Shown piece by piece: positions 51,920 through 60,930 of a DNA stretch of 64,000 bases. The notes beneath the pieces are model-generated. The model made no database searches, was not told the DNA's origin, and saw nothing but the letters and a program-made list of their open reading frames with translations. This DNA is from an uncultured Paracoccaceae bacterium (GTDB lineage: Bacteria; Pseudomonadota; Alphaproteobacteria; Rhodobacterales; Rhodobacteraceae): NCBI GenBank assembly GCA_913061275.1, contig CAJXSR010000008.1, positions 61,990 through 125,989 of the forward strand, read 5' to 3'. How positions within the stretch are numbered: position 1 is the stretch's first letter; every line of letters starts with the position of its first letter. Both the position numbers and the translations under genes were made by a program.

Positions 51920-53419
51920 ATGGAAAAAAATACTCAATATTTTGAAACCGTGATTATCGGCACAGGGTTTTCAGGTTTGTTGGCGGCTATACGTCTGAAA
52001 AAAAAGAACTGTACTGATTTTGTCTTGTTGGAAAGATGGTCTGATATAGGTGGAACCTGGAAGGATAACACGTATCCGGGTGCCGAGGTGGATGTGCCGA
52101 CCGGCTTGTATTCTGTTTCCTTTATTCCTTATAAATTCAAAAAAACATTTGCCCCGCAAAGCGAATTGCTGGCCTATACAAACTACATCATAGATAAGTT
52201 TGATATCAGAAAATACACACGGGTAAATCAAAACGTCACCAAACTGACCTATAATGAAAATGAATGTTTGTGGCATGTTGAGGTGGCGTCAGGCGAAAAC
52301 TATACTGCGCGCTTCATTATCGATACCAGCGGCGTGCTGGCAAACCCAAAAACCCCTTACATTAAAGGTGCTGAAACTTTTCTGGGGGAAAAATTTCACA
52401 CGGCGCAATGGGATCACAATGTCCCTTATAAAGGAAAAAAAATAGGTGTTATTGGCTCGGGATGTTCGGGCGTTCAGGTTGTTTCTGCCATTGCAGATCA
52501 AGTTGACAGGCTAACTGTATTTACCAGAACGCCCGAGTGGATACTGCCACGCTCGGACAGGACATACAGCACCTTAGAGCAGGTAATTATAAACCTTCCA
52601 GTGATCCGCCAGCTTAATCGTTTCATGATATTTATGGTTCATGAAGTAAGGTTTATCGGGTTTCGACGCATTCCATTTACTTTAAAACTCAGCGGATTGA
52701 TTAAAAAACTATATGCGCGAAGCCTGAGAAGAAATCTTGAAAAATACATTGATGACGACAATTTACGCCAGTTCTTGATGCCTGATTACGAATTGGGGTG
52801 CAGGCGCGTGATCCCGACAAATTCTTACCTTCCGGCACTTTCCAGAGACAATGTTGATGTTGATATCAGCGGGATTGAGACGATTACCCCGACAGGAATT
52901 CGCACAAAAGAAGGGAAAGATATTCCATTGGACATCATCGTTTATGCAACGGGATTCTTTGCGTATTCAAATGCGAAAAAGATGCTTCCGTTTGAAGTCT
53001 ATGGAATTGGAGGCAGAAACCTGAACGCTGAATGGGAAATAGAGGCGGTTTCCTATAAGGGCATCACGGTTTCAGGCTTCCCGAATTATTTTAAAATAAA
53101 CGGCCCCAACACCGGCACCGGGCACAGTTCGCAATTATGTTATATGGAGGCGATGGCTAAGTATACGGTTCAAGCTATTTGTGCGGTAAATCGGGATAAA
53201 ACTATTAAAGCCATTGATGTGAAACCTGAAGTTCAAAAGGACTATGTTGCTGAAGTGAGAAAAAACCTTAAAAAAACCGTTTGGCAATCCAGCCAAACTA
53301 AGTCTTTTTACAGAAGAAACATGACGGGTGACGTGACCAGTCTGTCGCCTGAATCGGTGGTTTATTTTATCTTTTCACGTAAATGGTTCCACTTGAAAGA
53401 CTATGATTTATTAAAATAA
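51920..53419 (+). CDS. Flavin-containing monooxygenase, Baeyer-Villiger type
   Basis: GTGFSGLLAAIRLKK Rossmann; FLGEKFHTAQWDH matches the BVMO fingerprint FxGxxxHxxxW(P/D); GVIGSGCSGVQV second Rossmann. Confidence 0.88.
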   Translation: MEKNTQYFETVIIGTGFSGLLAAIRLKKKNCTDFVLLERWSDIGGTWKDNTYPGAEVDVPTGLYSVSFIPYKFKKTFAPQSELLAYTNYIIDKFDIRKYTRVNQNVTKLTYNENECLWHVEVASGENYTARFIIDTSGVLANPKTPYIKGAETFLGEKFHTAQWDHNVPYKGKKIGVIGSGCSGVQVVSAIADQVDRLTVFTRTPEWILPRSDRTYSTLEQVIINLPVIRQLNRFMIFMVHEVRFIGFRRIPFTLKLSGLIKKLYARSLRRNLEKYIDDDNLRQFLMPDYELGCRRVIPTNSYLPALSRDNVDVDISGIETITPTGIRTKEGKDIPLDIIVYATGFFAYSNAKKMLPFEVYGIGGRNLNAEWEIEAVSYKGITVSGFPNYFKINGPNTGTGHSSQLCYMEAMAKYTVQAICAVNRDKTIKAIDVKPEVQKDYVAEVRKNLKKTVWQSSQTKSFYRRNMTGDVTSLSPESVVYFIFSRKWFHLKDYDLLK

Positions 53420-53423
53420 TTTC

Positions 53424-53440
53424 TGTAAGTATACCGTAAG
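53424..53440 (+). promoter_or_regulatory. TGTAAG-N5-CGTAAG direct repeat, predicted box C
   Basis: Upstream of thermostable-hemolysin-family gene. Confidence 0.7.
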
Positions 53441-53496
53441 CCAGATCACCTCTTATGGCCTTCAAACAATACATGAAGGTTTGTATGAGGCAGGAT

Positions 53497-54078
53497 ATGA
53501 AAATCGAGTTTTTAAATATCGACGACCCAAGGCAAGAAGCCGCGAAAGACCATATTCGCAAGGTTTACTTCGATACTTATGGTGCGCATATCACAACCTT
53601 TGCCCCAATTTTGGTAACGGTTACAAATCAGCATGGGCAGTTGGTTTGCGTTGGTGGTATTCGCACCGCATCAGATGGCTTCTTTTCCGATACCTATCTT
53701 GATACGGATTTAAATACCGCCATTTGCGCACAGGATGGCACAAACACACCAGAATCACAGGTAATGGAGGTGGTATCGGTTGCCTCAACCACGCCTTTCC
53801 CGGTTTTACCAATGTTCGACGCCATGCTTTCATGGGGCCGCGAACAAGGCATGACCTGCGGCGTATTCACCATAACAAAACCTTTACGTAAGCTTCTAAA
53901 GCGTACAGGGCTACATTTTAACGAGCTTTGCACGGCTGATATATCACGTGTCGATAACCCTGAAAGCTGGGGAACTTATTATCAATCCGAACCCGTGGTT
54001 TGTACGATCAATGAAGCTTTATACGTGCCTGACCATCTGTCCCCGCGTAACGCCCTAATACAAGCGGATGCCGTTTAA
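53497..54078 (+). CDS. Thermostable hemolysin-family (GNAT-fold-like) protein
   Basis: DHIRKVYFDTYGAHITTFAPILVTVTNQHGQLVCVGGIRTASDGFFSDTYLDTDLN family pattern; start at MKIEFLN proposed within ORF 53455. Confidence 0.75.
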   Translation: MKIEFLNIDDPRQEAAKDHIRKVYFDTYGAHITTFAPILVTVTNQHGQLVCVGGIRTASDGFFSDTYLDTDLNTAICAQDGTNTPESQVMEVVSVASTTPFPVLPMFDAMLSWGREQGMTCGVFTITKPLRKLLKRTGLHFNELCTADISRVDNPESWGTYYQSEPVVCTINEALYVPDHLSPRNALIQADAV

Positions 54079-55523
54079 TGCACCGCGTCTTTGAGGCATT
54101 AAAGCATAATGCCAGTATCCGCCCCGATGCGATTGCATTTCAGGATGATAAAACCACAATCACATGGGCACAACTTGTGGCCCGTGTGGCCGACCTCACC
54201 GCCAGGCTATCGGATGCCCCCAAGACCATCGGTATCGCCTTGGCCGGTGGGGTTGATTATGCGGTGGCTGATTTGGCCATTACCCTAAGTGGGCGGCGCC
54301 AAGTGCCGTTACCGTTTTTCTTCAGCAAAGAGCAAAATGCGCATATCCTGTTTGATGCGAAAATAGGTGCTGTTATTGCTTATGATGCAGCCATGTTTGC
54401 CGCCCTGCCGCAACTGGATGTCATTAATCCCGCACTGTCGGATAATCGCGCAGTGCCCCTACAAGAATACCAAGGTGGTGCCGAGAGGGTGATTTATACG
54501 TCAGGATCATCAGGCAAGCCCAAAGGTGTGATCATCGGGGATCGGCAACTTGATGCATCACTGAATGCATTAAAAGGCGTGGTGGCAGCAACGCCTAAAG
54601 ATTGCCATCTGTCCATTTTACCGCTGCCGCAACTGCTGGAACAGATATGCGGTATTTTCCTGCCGATCTTGGCAGGGGCCAAAACCGTGTTCCGGTTTGA
54701 AGCTACAAAAGCCCTGTTCGGCGCACCCATTGAACCCTTAATTGAAGCTTTTGAGACTATAAACCCCACAACCAGCCTGCTTGCCCCCGCAGTCTTAGGG
54801 CGGTGGGTTACGTATTTGCAGGCCAACGGGCAAACGCCGCCTGATAGTTTACGGTTTGTTGCGGTTGGCGGGGCTTCATCCTCACCTGCGTTAATCCAAT
54901 CGGCACAAGCCGCAGGCATTCCCGTTTGCGAAGGTTACGGGCTTTCGGAATGTTGTGCCGTGGTTGCAATGAACCGTCCCGACGACAGTGTTGCGGGCAC
55001 AGTCGGGCAGGTTTTGGATGGCTTGGATGTAACAATCGAGCAGGGTGAAATTACGGTTTCGGGGCCGACCGTTATGGTGGGCTACCTAAACGGTAAAGCT
55101 GCCCCTGCACGCTGGCACACAGGCGATTTGGGGCACTTTGAAGGGGAACGTTTGGTTGTGGATGGCCGTAAAGACGCCTTGCTAGTTGCTGGTTCTGGTC
55201 GCAATATTTCACCTGAATGGGTGGAGCAGCGGGTCAATGCTGACCTACGCATTGTCAGTTCGGCCTTAAGCATACGGCGTGATGATGGGGCCTTGGTGTT
55301 GATTGTTGCCGCAGTGGCCCCCGTTACGTGCAATGACCTGATCGCGCATCTTGCAGATTTGCCCAATTATGCCCAGCCCCAAGCGGTTATATTTGTTGCC
55401 CCAACCGAGCCTGACTTTCTATTTCCGGTTGGCACACCGAACAGAAAAACCGCACAAACCATAGTGGATAGTCGCGCCGCAGAGCCGCTTGCCACCGCAG
55501 ATTTATCCGAAAGGACCGCATAA
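54078..55523 (+). CDS. AMP-binding acyl-AMP/CoA ligase
   Basis: YTSGSSGKPKGVIIGDRQ; GYGLSECCAVV; HTGDLG; start overlaps preceding stop. Confidence 0.92.
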   Translation: MHRVFEALKHNASIRPDAIAFQDDKTTITWAQLVARVADLTARLSDAPKTIGIALAGGVDYAVADLAITLSGRRQVPLPFFFSKEQNAHILFDAKIGAVIAYDAAMFAALPQLDVINPALSDNRAVPLQEYQGGAERVIYTSGSSGKPKGVIIGDRQLDASLNALKGVVAATPKDCHLSILPLPQLLEQICGIFLPILAGAKTVFRFEATKALFGAPIEPLIEAFETINPTTSLLAPAVLGRWVTYLQANGQTPPDSLRFVAVGGASSSPALIQSAQAAGIPVCEGYGLSECCAVVAMNRPDDSVAGTVGQVLDGLDVTIEQGEITVSGPTVMVGYLNGKAAPARWHTGDLGHFEGERLVVDGRKDALLVAGSGRNISPEWVEQRVNADLRIVSSALSIRRDDGALVLIVAAVAPVTCNDLIAHLADLPNYAQPQAVIFVAPTEPDFLFPVGTPNRKTAQTIVDSRAAEPLATADLSERTA

Positions 55524-56305
55524 TGACTGCCCGTAAAACCGTATTGATAACAGGTGCGGGGTCCGGCATTGGCCGGGCCTTGGCACTGCAAGCTGCCACA
55601 CTAGGCTTTGATCTGATCCTGTCGGGGCGCACCAAGTCAACCTTGGATGAAACCGCAGGTATGATTAAAAATGTTGCGATCAAAGTAATCCCCGCCGATG
55701 TTACCAGCCCCCAAGGGCGTGCCGATATTGTTTCGGCCGTTGGCGGTAAACTGGATATTTTGATCAATAACGCAGGCACATTAAGTGTAGGTAAGATTGC
55801 CGACATTACAGATGTACAGATAAATCAGATGGTAGCCACTAATTTTACCGCCCCCATGGCCCTGACCCGCGATTTGCTTCCGGCTTTGACACTGGCAAAG
55901 GGACGTATTGTTAATATCGGCTCTGTCTTTGGTGATATTGCCTATCCGTTTTTCGCCACATATTCCGCTACCAAATTCGGCCTGCGCGGCTATTCGGATG
56001 CGCTAAGGCGTGAGCTTTCGGGCAAAGGCGTTGGTGTAACATATATCGCCCCGCGCGCCACAAGTTCTGCTGTTCAGACCAAGTTTGCATCCCTGATAGA
56101 GCCGATGGATATAACACTGGACACACCCGAAGTTGTGGCCAAACAGGCATGGGCTGCAATTCTGGCTGGAAAACGTGAAAGCTTCCCCAAAGGCAAAGAG
56201 CGGTTTTTCGTGAAAATCCAACGCCTGTTTCCCTCACTTATCGACAAACCGGTCGGTGCGCAGGCGCGTGACCCAAAAGTACTGGATGCGGTAAGTTCCA
56301 AGTAA
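55523..56305 (+). CDS. Short-chain dehydrogenase/reductase
   Basis: VLITGAGSGIGRALALQAA; NNAGTLSVG; YSATKFGLRGYSDALRREL; start overlaps preceding stop. Confidence 0.94.
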   Translation: MTARKTVLITGAGSGIGRALALQAATLGFDLILSGRTKSTLDETAGMIKNVAIKVIPADVTSPQGRADIVSAVGGKLDILINNAGTLSVGKIADITDVQINQMVATNFTAPMALTRDLLPALTLAKGRIVNIGSVFGDIAYPFFATYSATKFGLRGYSDALRRELSGKGVGVTYIAPRATSSAVQTKFASLIEPMDITLDTPEVVAKQAWAAILAGKRESFPKGKERFFVKIQRLFPSLIDKPVGAQARDPKVLDAVSSK

Positions 56306-56306
56306 G
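56291..56306 (+). promoter_or_regulatory. GTAAG-N6-GTAAG direct repeat, predicted box D
   Basis: Overlaps the SDR stop codon, 45 bp upstream of the TauD-family start. Confidence 0.6.
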
Positions 56307-56350
56307 CAACATACCATAATAAGCTATAAACATCATAAGGATACTCGAAT

Positions 56351-57211
56351 ATGAGCTATAACGTAATACGCGCAGCAGAGGTTGTCGGCAAATCCATTGA
56401 TGCTGATGTCATTGCATCTGTGAATGAATATTTACAATCTGACGGCTGGGCAATTCTGCGCGGTTTTGATGTGGATATGCAAAAATTCAGCGATCTTACA
56501 AAACAGTTCTGTAAAACAATCACATTTGATCCTGCCCGTGAAAATTCAGAGGAAAACACCCAAAAGGTTGACGCGGGCCTTGGCCCAATCGGCCTGCATA
56601 TTGAAAATGGCAACACACCTGTATGCCCAGACATTGTGGCCTTTTACAGCACCAAAGCTGCCTTTGAAGGGTCGCAAACAACGATTTGCGACGGCCGTAA
56701 AGTGTATGAAGCGTTTGACGCACCGTTAAAGCAACGCTGGTCACAAAAAATGACGGTAAAACGCCGCCTGCCTGAAGAACTTTGGAAGCGCTATCTGGCC
56801 AATGAACACCCCGCGATCAGCAAACCTGAAGAGGTCACGATGGATCATATCCTGCAATTCAAAGCCTCCATTCCCAATCAGGATTTCACCCTTAATGAAG
56901 ACGGATCACTGGATTATGAAATTCAGGTCGCCCCAGTGCGTGCTTCATCCCTGTCAAAAGGGTTGGCTTTCGCAAATGCAATCCTTGGCCCTTCGCATAA
57001 CTACGAAGCACCGACCTATACGTTGGAAGATGGCAGCAATGTTTCAAGCGGCGAAATTGAAAAGCTGCGCGAAGTTGCCGAAAGCTGCACGGTTGAAATC
57101 AACTGGCAGGACGGCGACATTGCTATTATCGACAATACCCGCGTTATGCACGGTCGGCGGGCCATCAAAGATCAGGACAGACAGCTGTTTATCGGTATGG
57201 GGCGTATATGA
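56351..57211 (+). CDS. TauD/TfdA-family Fe(II)/2-oxoglutarate-dependent dioxygenase
   Basis: LHIENG (HxE) and distal DNTRVMHGRR plus C-terminal Arg (DRQLFIGMGRI). Confidence 0.85.
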   Translation: MSYNVIRAAEVVGKSIDADVIASVNEYLQSDGWAILRGFDVDMQKFSDLTKQFCKTITFDPARENSEENTQKVDAGLGPIGLHIENGNTPVCPDIVAFYSTKAAFEGSQTTICDGRKVYEAFDAPLKQRWSQKMTVKRRLPEELWKRYLANEHPAISKPEEVTMDHILQFKASIPNQDFTLNEDGSLDYEIQVAPVRASSLSKGLAFANAILGPSHNYEAPTYTLEDGSNVSSGEIEKLREVAESCTVEINWQDGDIAIIDNTRVMHGRRAIKDQDRQLFIGMGRI

Positions 57212-57400
57212 GTGTAGAATCTAACGTTCTTCTGTTCCTACTATTTCTTTATGTGGGCTGATAGCGAACGGTGGTTTTGTCCCGCTATGCACGCCTTCAA
57301 GCGTATGGTTTTGATGTATCTGGACTGAACGGCAGCTTTTCATGTCGCTGCGCGGCAACTCCAAATTCGGGCGAAGGTCGGGTTAGGGCCGTTAGCTGAC

Positions 57401-57426
57401 ATGGTAACTAAGGGCGGGAAGCGGAC
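57401..57426. repeat. Direct repeat R2: ATGGTAACTAAGGGCGG-gaa-GCGGAC
   Basis: 23/26 identical to 48891-48916. Confidence 0.85.
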
Positions 57427-57614
57427 CTTCGCTGCGGGTGCGAAGCTTCAGTTCAATTAAAGAAGAAGCGGACCTTCAACACGAATATCCTGTGCGTGAG
57501 CAGCGAAAGCTGGCTATCGCATGCTATAATTTAAAAAGCGTCCCACTAGCTATTGGTCAAAAGGCAGCATTTGTTGATTTTGAACATTCACGAAAGTGCA
57601 AAATTCCGTGCGGC

Positions 57615-58037
57615 TCAAGGTTTTTTGAACTTACGCACCCTAAGAACCGAATGCTGGCTGAGAATTTCGTAACCAAGCTCGGTTGCCAAACGTGATCTAA
57701 GGGCAACCAACTCTTTAGATGCCAGTTCCAGCACTTCACCACTGTCAACATCGACCAAATGATCATGCTCGGTTTCTGGTGTCATCTCAAATCGAGCAGG
57801 ACCATCGTCGACCGCAAGGCGTTGAACGATACCGGCATCTGCCAGCGTAGCCAGCGCACGATAGACAGTCGCAAAAGACACACTGTTATCCACCAATTTA
57901 GCACGTGCGTACACGCCTTCAGCACTTGGATGATCATGGCTTTGGACCAGGGCCGCGATAATGGTTCGACGTTGCTGCGTAACGCGTAGGCCCGCGTCGC
58001 GCAGCATACCATCAATCTCGTCAGGCTGGGCGATCAT
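57615..58037 (-). CDS. Fur-family regulator, likely manganese-responsive (Mur)
   Basis: GLRVTQQRRTIIAALVQSHDHPSAEGVYARAKLVDNSVSFATVYRALATLADAGIVQRL; no CxxC motif; divergent to sitABCD. Confidence 0.82.
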   Translation of the reverse strand: MIAQPDEIDGMLRDAGLRVTQQRRTIIAALVQSHDHPSAEGVYARAKLVDNSVSFATVYRALATLADAGIVQRLAVDDGPARFEMTPETEHDHLVDVDSGEVLELASKELVALRSRLATELGYEILSQHSVLRVRKFKKP

Positions 58038-58086
58038 CTTGTATTCCTACATGTTCTACAAACTTAATAGTCTGTCAGGGGTTTAA

Positions 58087-58132
58087 TTGCAAATAGTTCT
58101 CAAAAGCACTTGACAGTTGCGACTGATTTTCA
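58087..58132. promoter_or_regulatory. Two Fur-family-like boxes TTGCAAATAGTTCTCA and TTGCGACTGATTTTCA
   Basis: Direct repeat, 30 bp start-to-start, each with imperfect 7-1-7 dyad; between mur-like and sitA. Confidence 0.5.
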
Positions 58133-58168
58133 TTTACACAGACTAAGTTTCACTCAAAGGAGAATTAT

Positions 58169-59071
58169 ATGCTATCTCGGTTCCTTAAAACGACAGCTAT
58201 CGCGGCTATCACAGCGATCTCTGCAACTGGTGCTTTTGCAGAGGATCGCATGAAAGTTGTCACGACCTTTACGGTGCTTGCCGATATGGCTGCGAATGTA
58301 GCGGGTGACGCGGCTGACGTGGTATCCATCACCAAACCAGGCGCAGAAATTCACGGCTACGAGCCGACGCCGCAAGATATCGTGCGTGCGTATGATGCCG
58401 ACCTAATCTTATGGAATGGCATGAATTTAGAACTCTGGTTTGAACAGTTCCTCACCAACATGGAAGATGTGCCGTCCGTAACGTTAACTGACGGTATCGA
58501 TCCCATTTCGATTTCCTCGGGCAGCTATGAGGGTAAGCCCAATCCACATGCTTGGATGGGTTTGGATAACGCGCTGATCTACATCGACAACATCGTCGAG
58601 GCCTTTGTCACGCAGGACCCAAACAATGCGGACACTTACACGGCCAATGCCGAGGCCTATAAAGAAGAGCTTCGCGCAACCATCGAACCACTGCGCGATG
58701 CTATTGCGGAAATTCCCGCAGATCGCCGCTGGCTGGTGACATGCGAAGGTGCATTCAGCTACCTCGCTCGTGATTTTGGCTTGAAGGAATTGTATCTATG
58801 GCCAATGAACGCAGACCAGGTCGGCACGCCGCAGCAGGTGCGCGCTGTTATTGACGGCGTTCGGGATAATGACATTCCGGTAGTCTTCTGTGAAAGTACG
58901 GTCAACACGGCCCCTGCCGAACAGGTGGCGCGCGAAACCGGTGCGGCCTATGGCGGCGTACTTTATGTCGACAGCCTCAGCGAACCGGATGGCGAAGTTC
59001 CAACTTACCTTGATCTGTTGCGTGTGACATCCCGCACAGTGGCCGATGGTCTGACGTCTACAACGAACTAA
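58169..59071 (+). CDS. sitA: Metal ABC transporter substrate-binding protein (Mn/Fe)
   Basis: VVTTFTVLADMAANVAGDAADVVSITKPGAEIHGYEPTPQD; PNPHAWMGLDNALIYIDNI. Confidence 0.92.
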   Translation: MLSRFLKTTAIAAITAISATGAFAEDRMKVVTTFTVLADMAANVAGDAADVVSITKPGAEIHGYEPTPQDIVRAYDADLILWNGMNLELWFEQFLTNMEDVPSVTLTDGIDPISISSGSYEGKPNPHAWMGLDNALIYIDNIVEAFVTQDPNNADTYTANAEAYKEELRATIEPLRDAIAEIPADRRWLVTCEGAFSYLARDFGLKELYLWPMNADQVGTPQQVRAVIDGVRDNDIPVVFCESTVNTAPAEQVARETGAAYGGVLYVDSLSEPDGEVPTYLDLLRVTSRTVADGLTSTTN

Positions 59072-59155
59072 AGGCGCCTGTAATTAACCTGTGGCGTTTC
59101 TGCCGCAGGTCACCTGCGTTAAACTACAACGGCAGTACCCGCCAAAGGAAACGAC

Positions 59156-60049
59156 ATGAGTGACGAAGAGACTTTAGCCGACCATCAAAATACCAAAACC
59201 AGTGTCGGCATTTCGGCACAGGATGTAACGGTAACTTATCGCAATGGTAATACCGCCCTTTGGAATGCCAGTTTTGAAGTGCCGCGCGGCACCGTAACCG
59301 CGTTGGTGGGTGTAAACGGTTCAGGTAAATCGACACTCTTCAAGGCAATCATGGGCTTCGTGCCTGCGGCGAAAGGCACCATCAAGATCCTTGGGCTGGA
59401 TGTGAAAGAGGCGTTGGCCAAGAACCTTGTCGCCTACGTGCCTCAATCCGAGGAAGTCGATTGGTCGTTCCCCGTTCTGGTTGAAGACGTCGTCATGATG
59501 GGTCGCTATGGCCATATGGGCTTCCTGAGACGCTCCAAGAAAGCCGACCATGATGCGGTCGATGAGGCTCTACGCCGCGTCAACATGCAAGATTTCCGAA
59601 CCCGCCAAATTGGTGAGCTGTCTGGTGGCCAACGCAAACGCGTGTTTCTTGCACGGTCGTTGGCGCAAGACGGTCAAGTTATCCTCCTGGACGAGCCATT
59701 CACCGGCGTAGACGTTAAAACGGAAGAACAAATCATCGGCCTACTGCGCGAGTTGCGCGACGAGGGCCGCGTGATGTTAGTCTCAACCCACAATCTTGGT
59801 TCGGTGCCGGAATTTTGTGATCGCACAGTGCTGGTCAAAGGGACCGTACTGGCCCACGGACCAACCGAAACCACATTCACCCGTGAAAACCTCGAAGAAG
59901 CTTTTGGTGGCGTATTGCGGCATTTCACGCTGGGTGGCGAAGCGTTGCACGATGATGAAGATGCGCGATCGGTAACGATCTTTACCGATGATGAACGCCC
60001 GCTTGTGCAATATGGTGACAAGACCCAGCGCACGAAGCGGGGTAAATAA
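59156..60049 (+). CDS. sitB: Manganese/iron ABC transporter ATP-binding protein
   Basis: Walker [42 protein letters not shown]. Confidence 0.92.
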   Translation: MSDEETLADHQNTKTSVGISAQDVTVTYRNGNTALWNASFEVPRGTVTALVGVNGSGKSTLFKAIMGFVPAAKGTIKILGLDVKEALAKNLVAYVPQSEEVDWSFPVLVEDVVMMGRYGHMGFLRRSKKADHDAVDEALRRVNMQDFRTRQIGELSGGQRKRVFLARSLAQDGQVILLDEPFTGVDVKTEEQIIGLLRELRDEGRVMLVSTHNLGSVPEFCDRTVLVKGTVLAHGPTETTFTRENLEEAFGGVLRHFTLGGEALHDDEDARSVTIFTDDERPLVQYGDKTQRTKRGK

Positions 60050-60930
60050 TGGAATACCTGCTTGAACCGTTCGGCTACAACTACATGGTTAACGCCATGT
60101 GGGTGTCAGCCCTTGTCGGCGGCGTTTGTGCGTTTCTGTCGTGTTACTTGATGCTGAAAGGCTGGTCTTTGATCGGTGACGCATTGTCCCATTCGGTCGT
60201 GCCAGGGGTGGCGGGAGCATACATCCTTGGTCTGCCGTTTGCCTTGGGCGCGTTCATCGCGGGTGGGCTGGCCGCTGGCGCGATGTTGTTCCTGTCTGAA
60301 CGGTCGGGCCTGAAGGTCGATGTGATCATCGGCTTGATTTTTACGTCCTTCTTTGGGCTGGGCCTGTTCATCGTGTCGATCAATCCGATGTCTGTGTCGA
60401 TCCAGACCATTACGATGGGCAATATCCTAGCGATCACACCCGAAGACACGCTGCAATTGGCGATCATTGGTTTTGTATCTCTAGCCGTCCTACTGGCAAA
60501 ATGGAAAGACCTGATGATAACGTTTTTCGATGAAAACCACGCACGAACTATCGGATTGCGTCCCGGTCTGTTGAAAGCGATCTTCTTCATCCTGCTGTCT
60601 GGATGCGTTGTCGCCGCCATGCAAACTGTCGGTGCATTTCTTGTGATCGCCTTGGTCGTCACACCGGGTGCGACCGCCTATCTGCTCTGCGACAGGTTTC
60701 CCTGTCTGATCATCGTATCCGTCGCAATCGGGTCAATCACCAGCTTTCTTGGCGCCTACATTAGTTATTTCCTGGATGGCGCGACTGGTGGCATCATCGT
60801 AACCTTGCAAACCCTAATCTTTCTTGTCGCTTTTGTATTTGCGCCAAAATACGGACTGCTGGCTGCCAAACGTAAAGCTAAACAAGCGCTAGAACGCAGT
60901 CCGGACGATCTAGCAGCGGAGTTCAAATAA
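60049..60930 (+). CDS. sitC: Manganese/iron ABC permease
   Basis: ABC-3 family; CYLMLKGWSLIGDALSHSVVPGVAGAYILGLP. Confidence 0.92.
   Translation: MEYLLEPFGYNYMVNAMWVSALVGGVCAFLSCYLMLKGWSLIGDALSHSVVPGVAGAYILGLPFALGAFIAGGLAAGAMLFLSERSGLKVDVIIGLIFTSFFGLGLFIVSINPMSVSIQTITMGNILAITPEDTLQLAIIGFVSLAVLLAKWKDLMITFFDENHARTIGLRPGLLKAIFFILLSGCVVAAMQTVGAFLVIALVVTPGATAYLLCDRFPCLIIVSVAIGSITSFLGAYISYFLDGATGGIIVTLQTLIFLVAFVFAPKYGLLAAKRKAKQALERSPDDLAAEFK

Noticed and set aside
57438-57695. ORF of 85 aa between TauD gene and the Fur-family gene
   Set aside because: Starts inside repeat-rich DNA and overlaps the 3' end of the convergent Fur-family gene; no recognisable domain.
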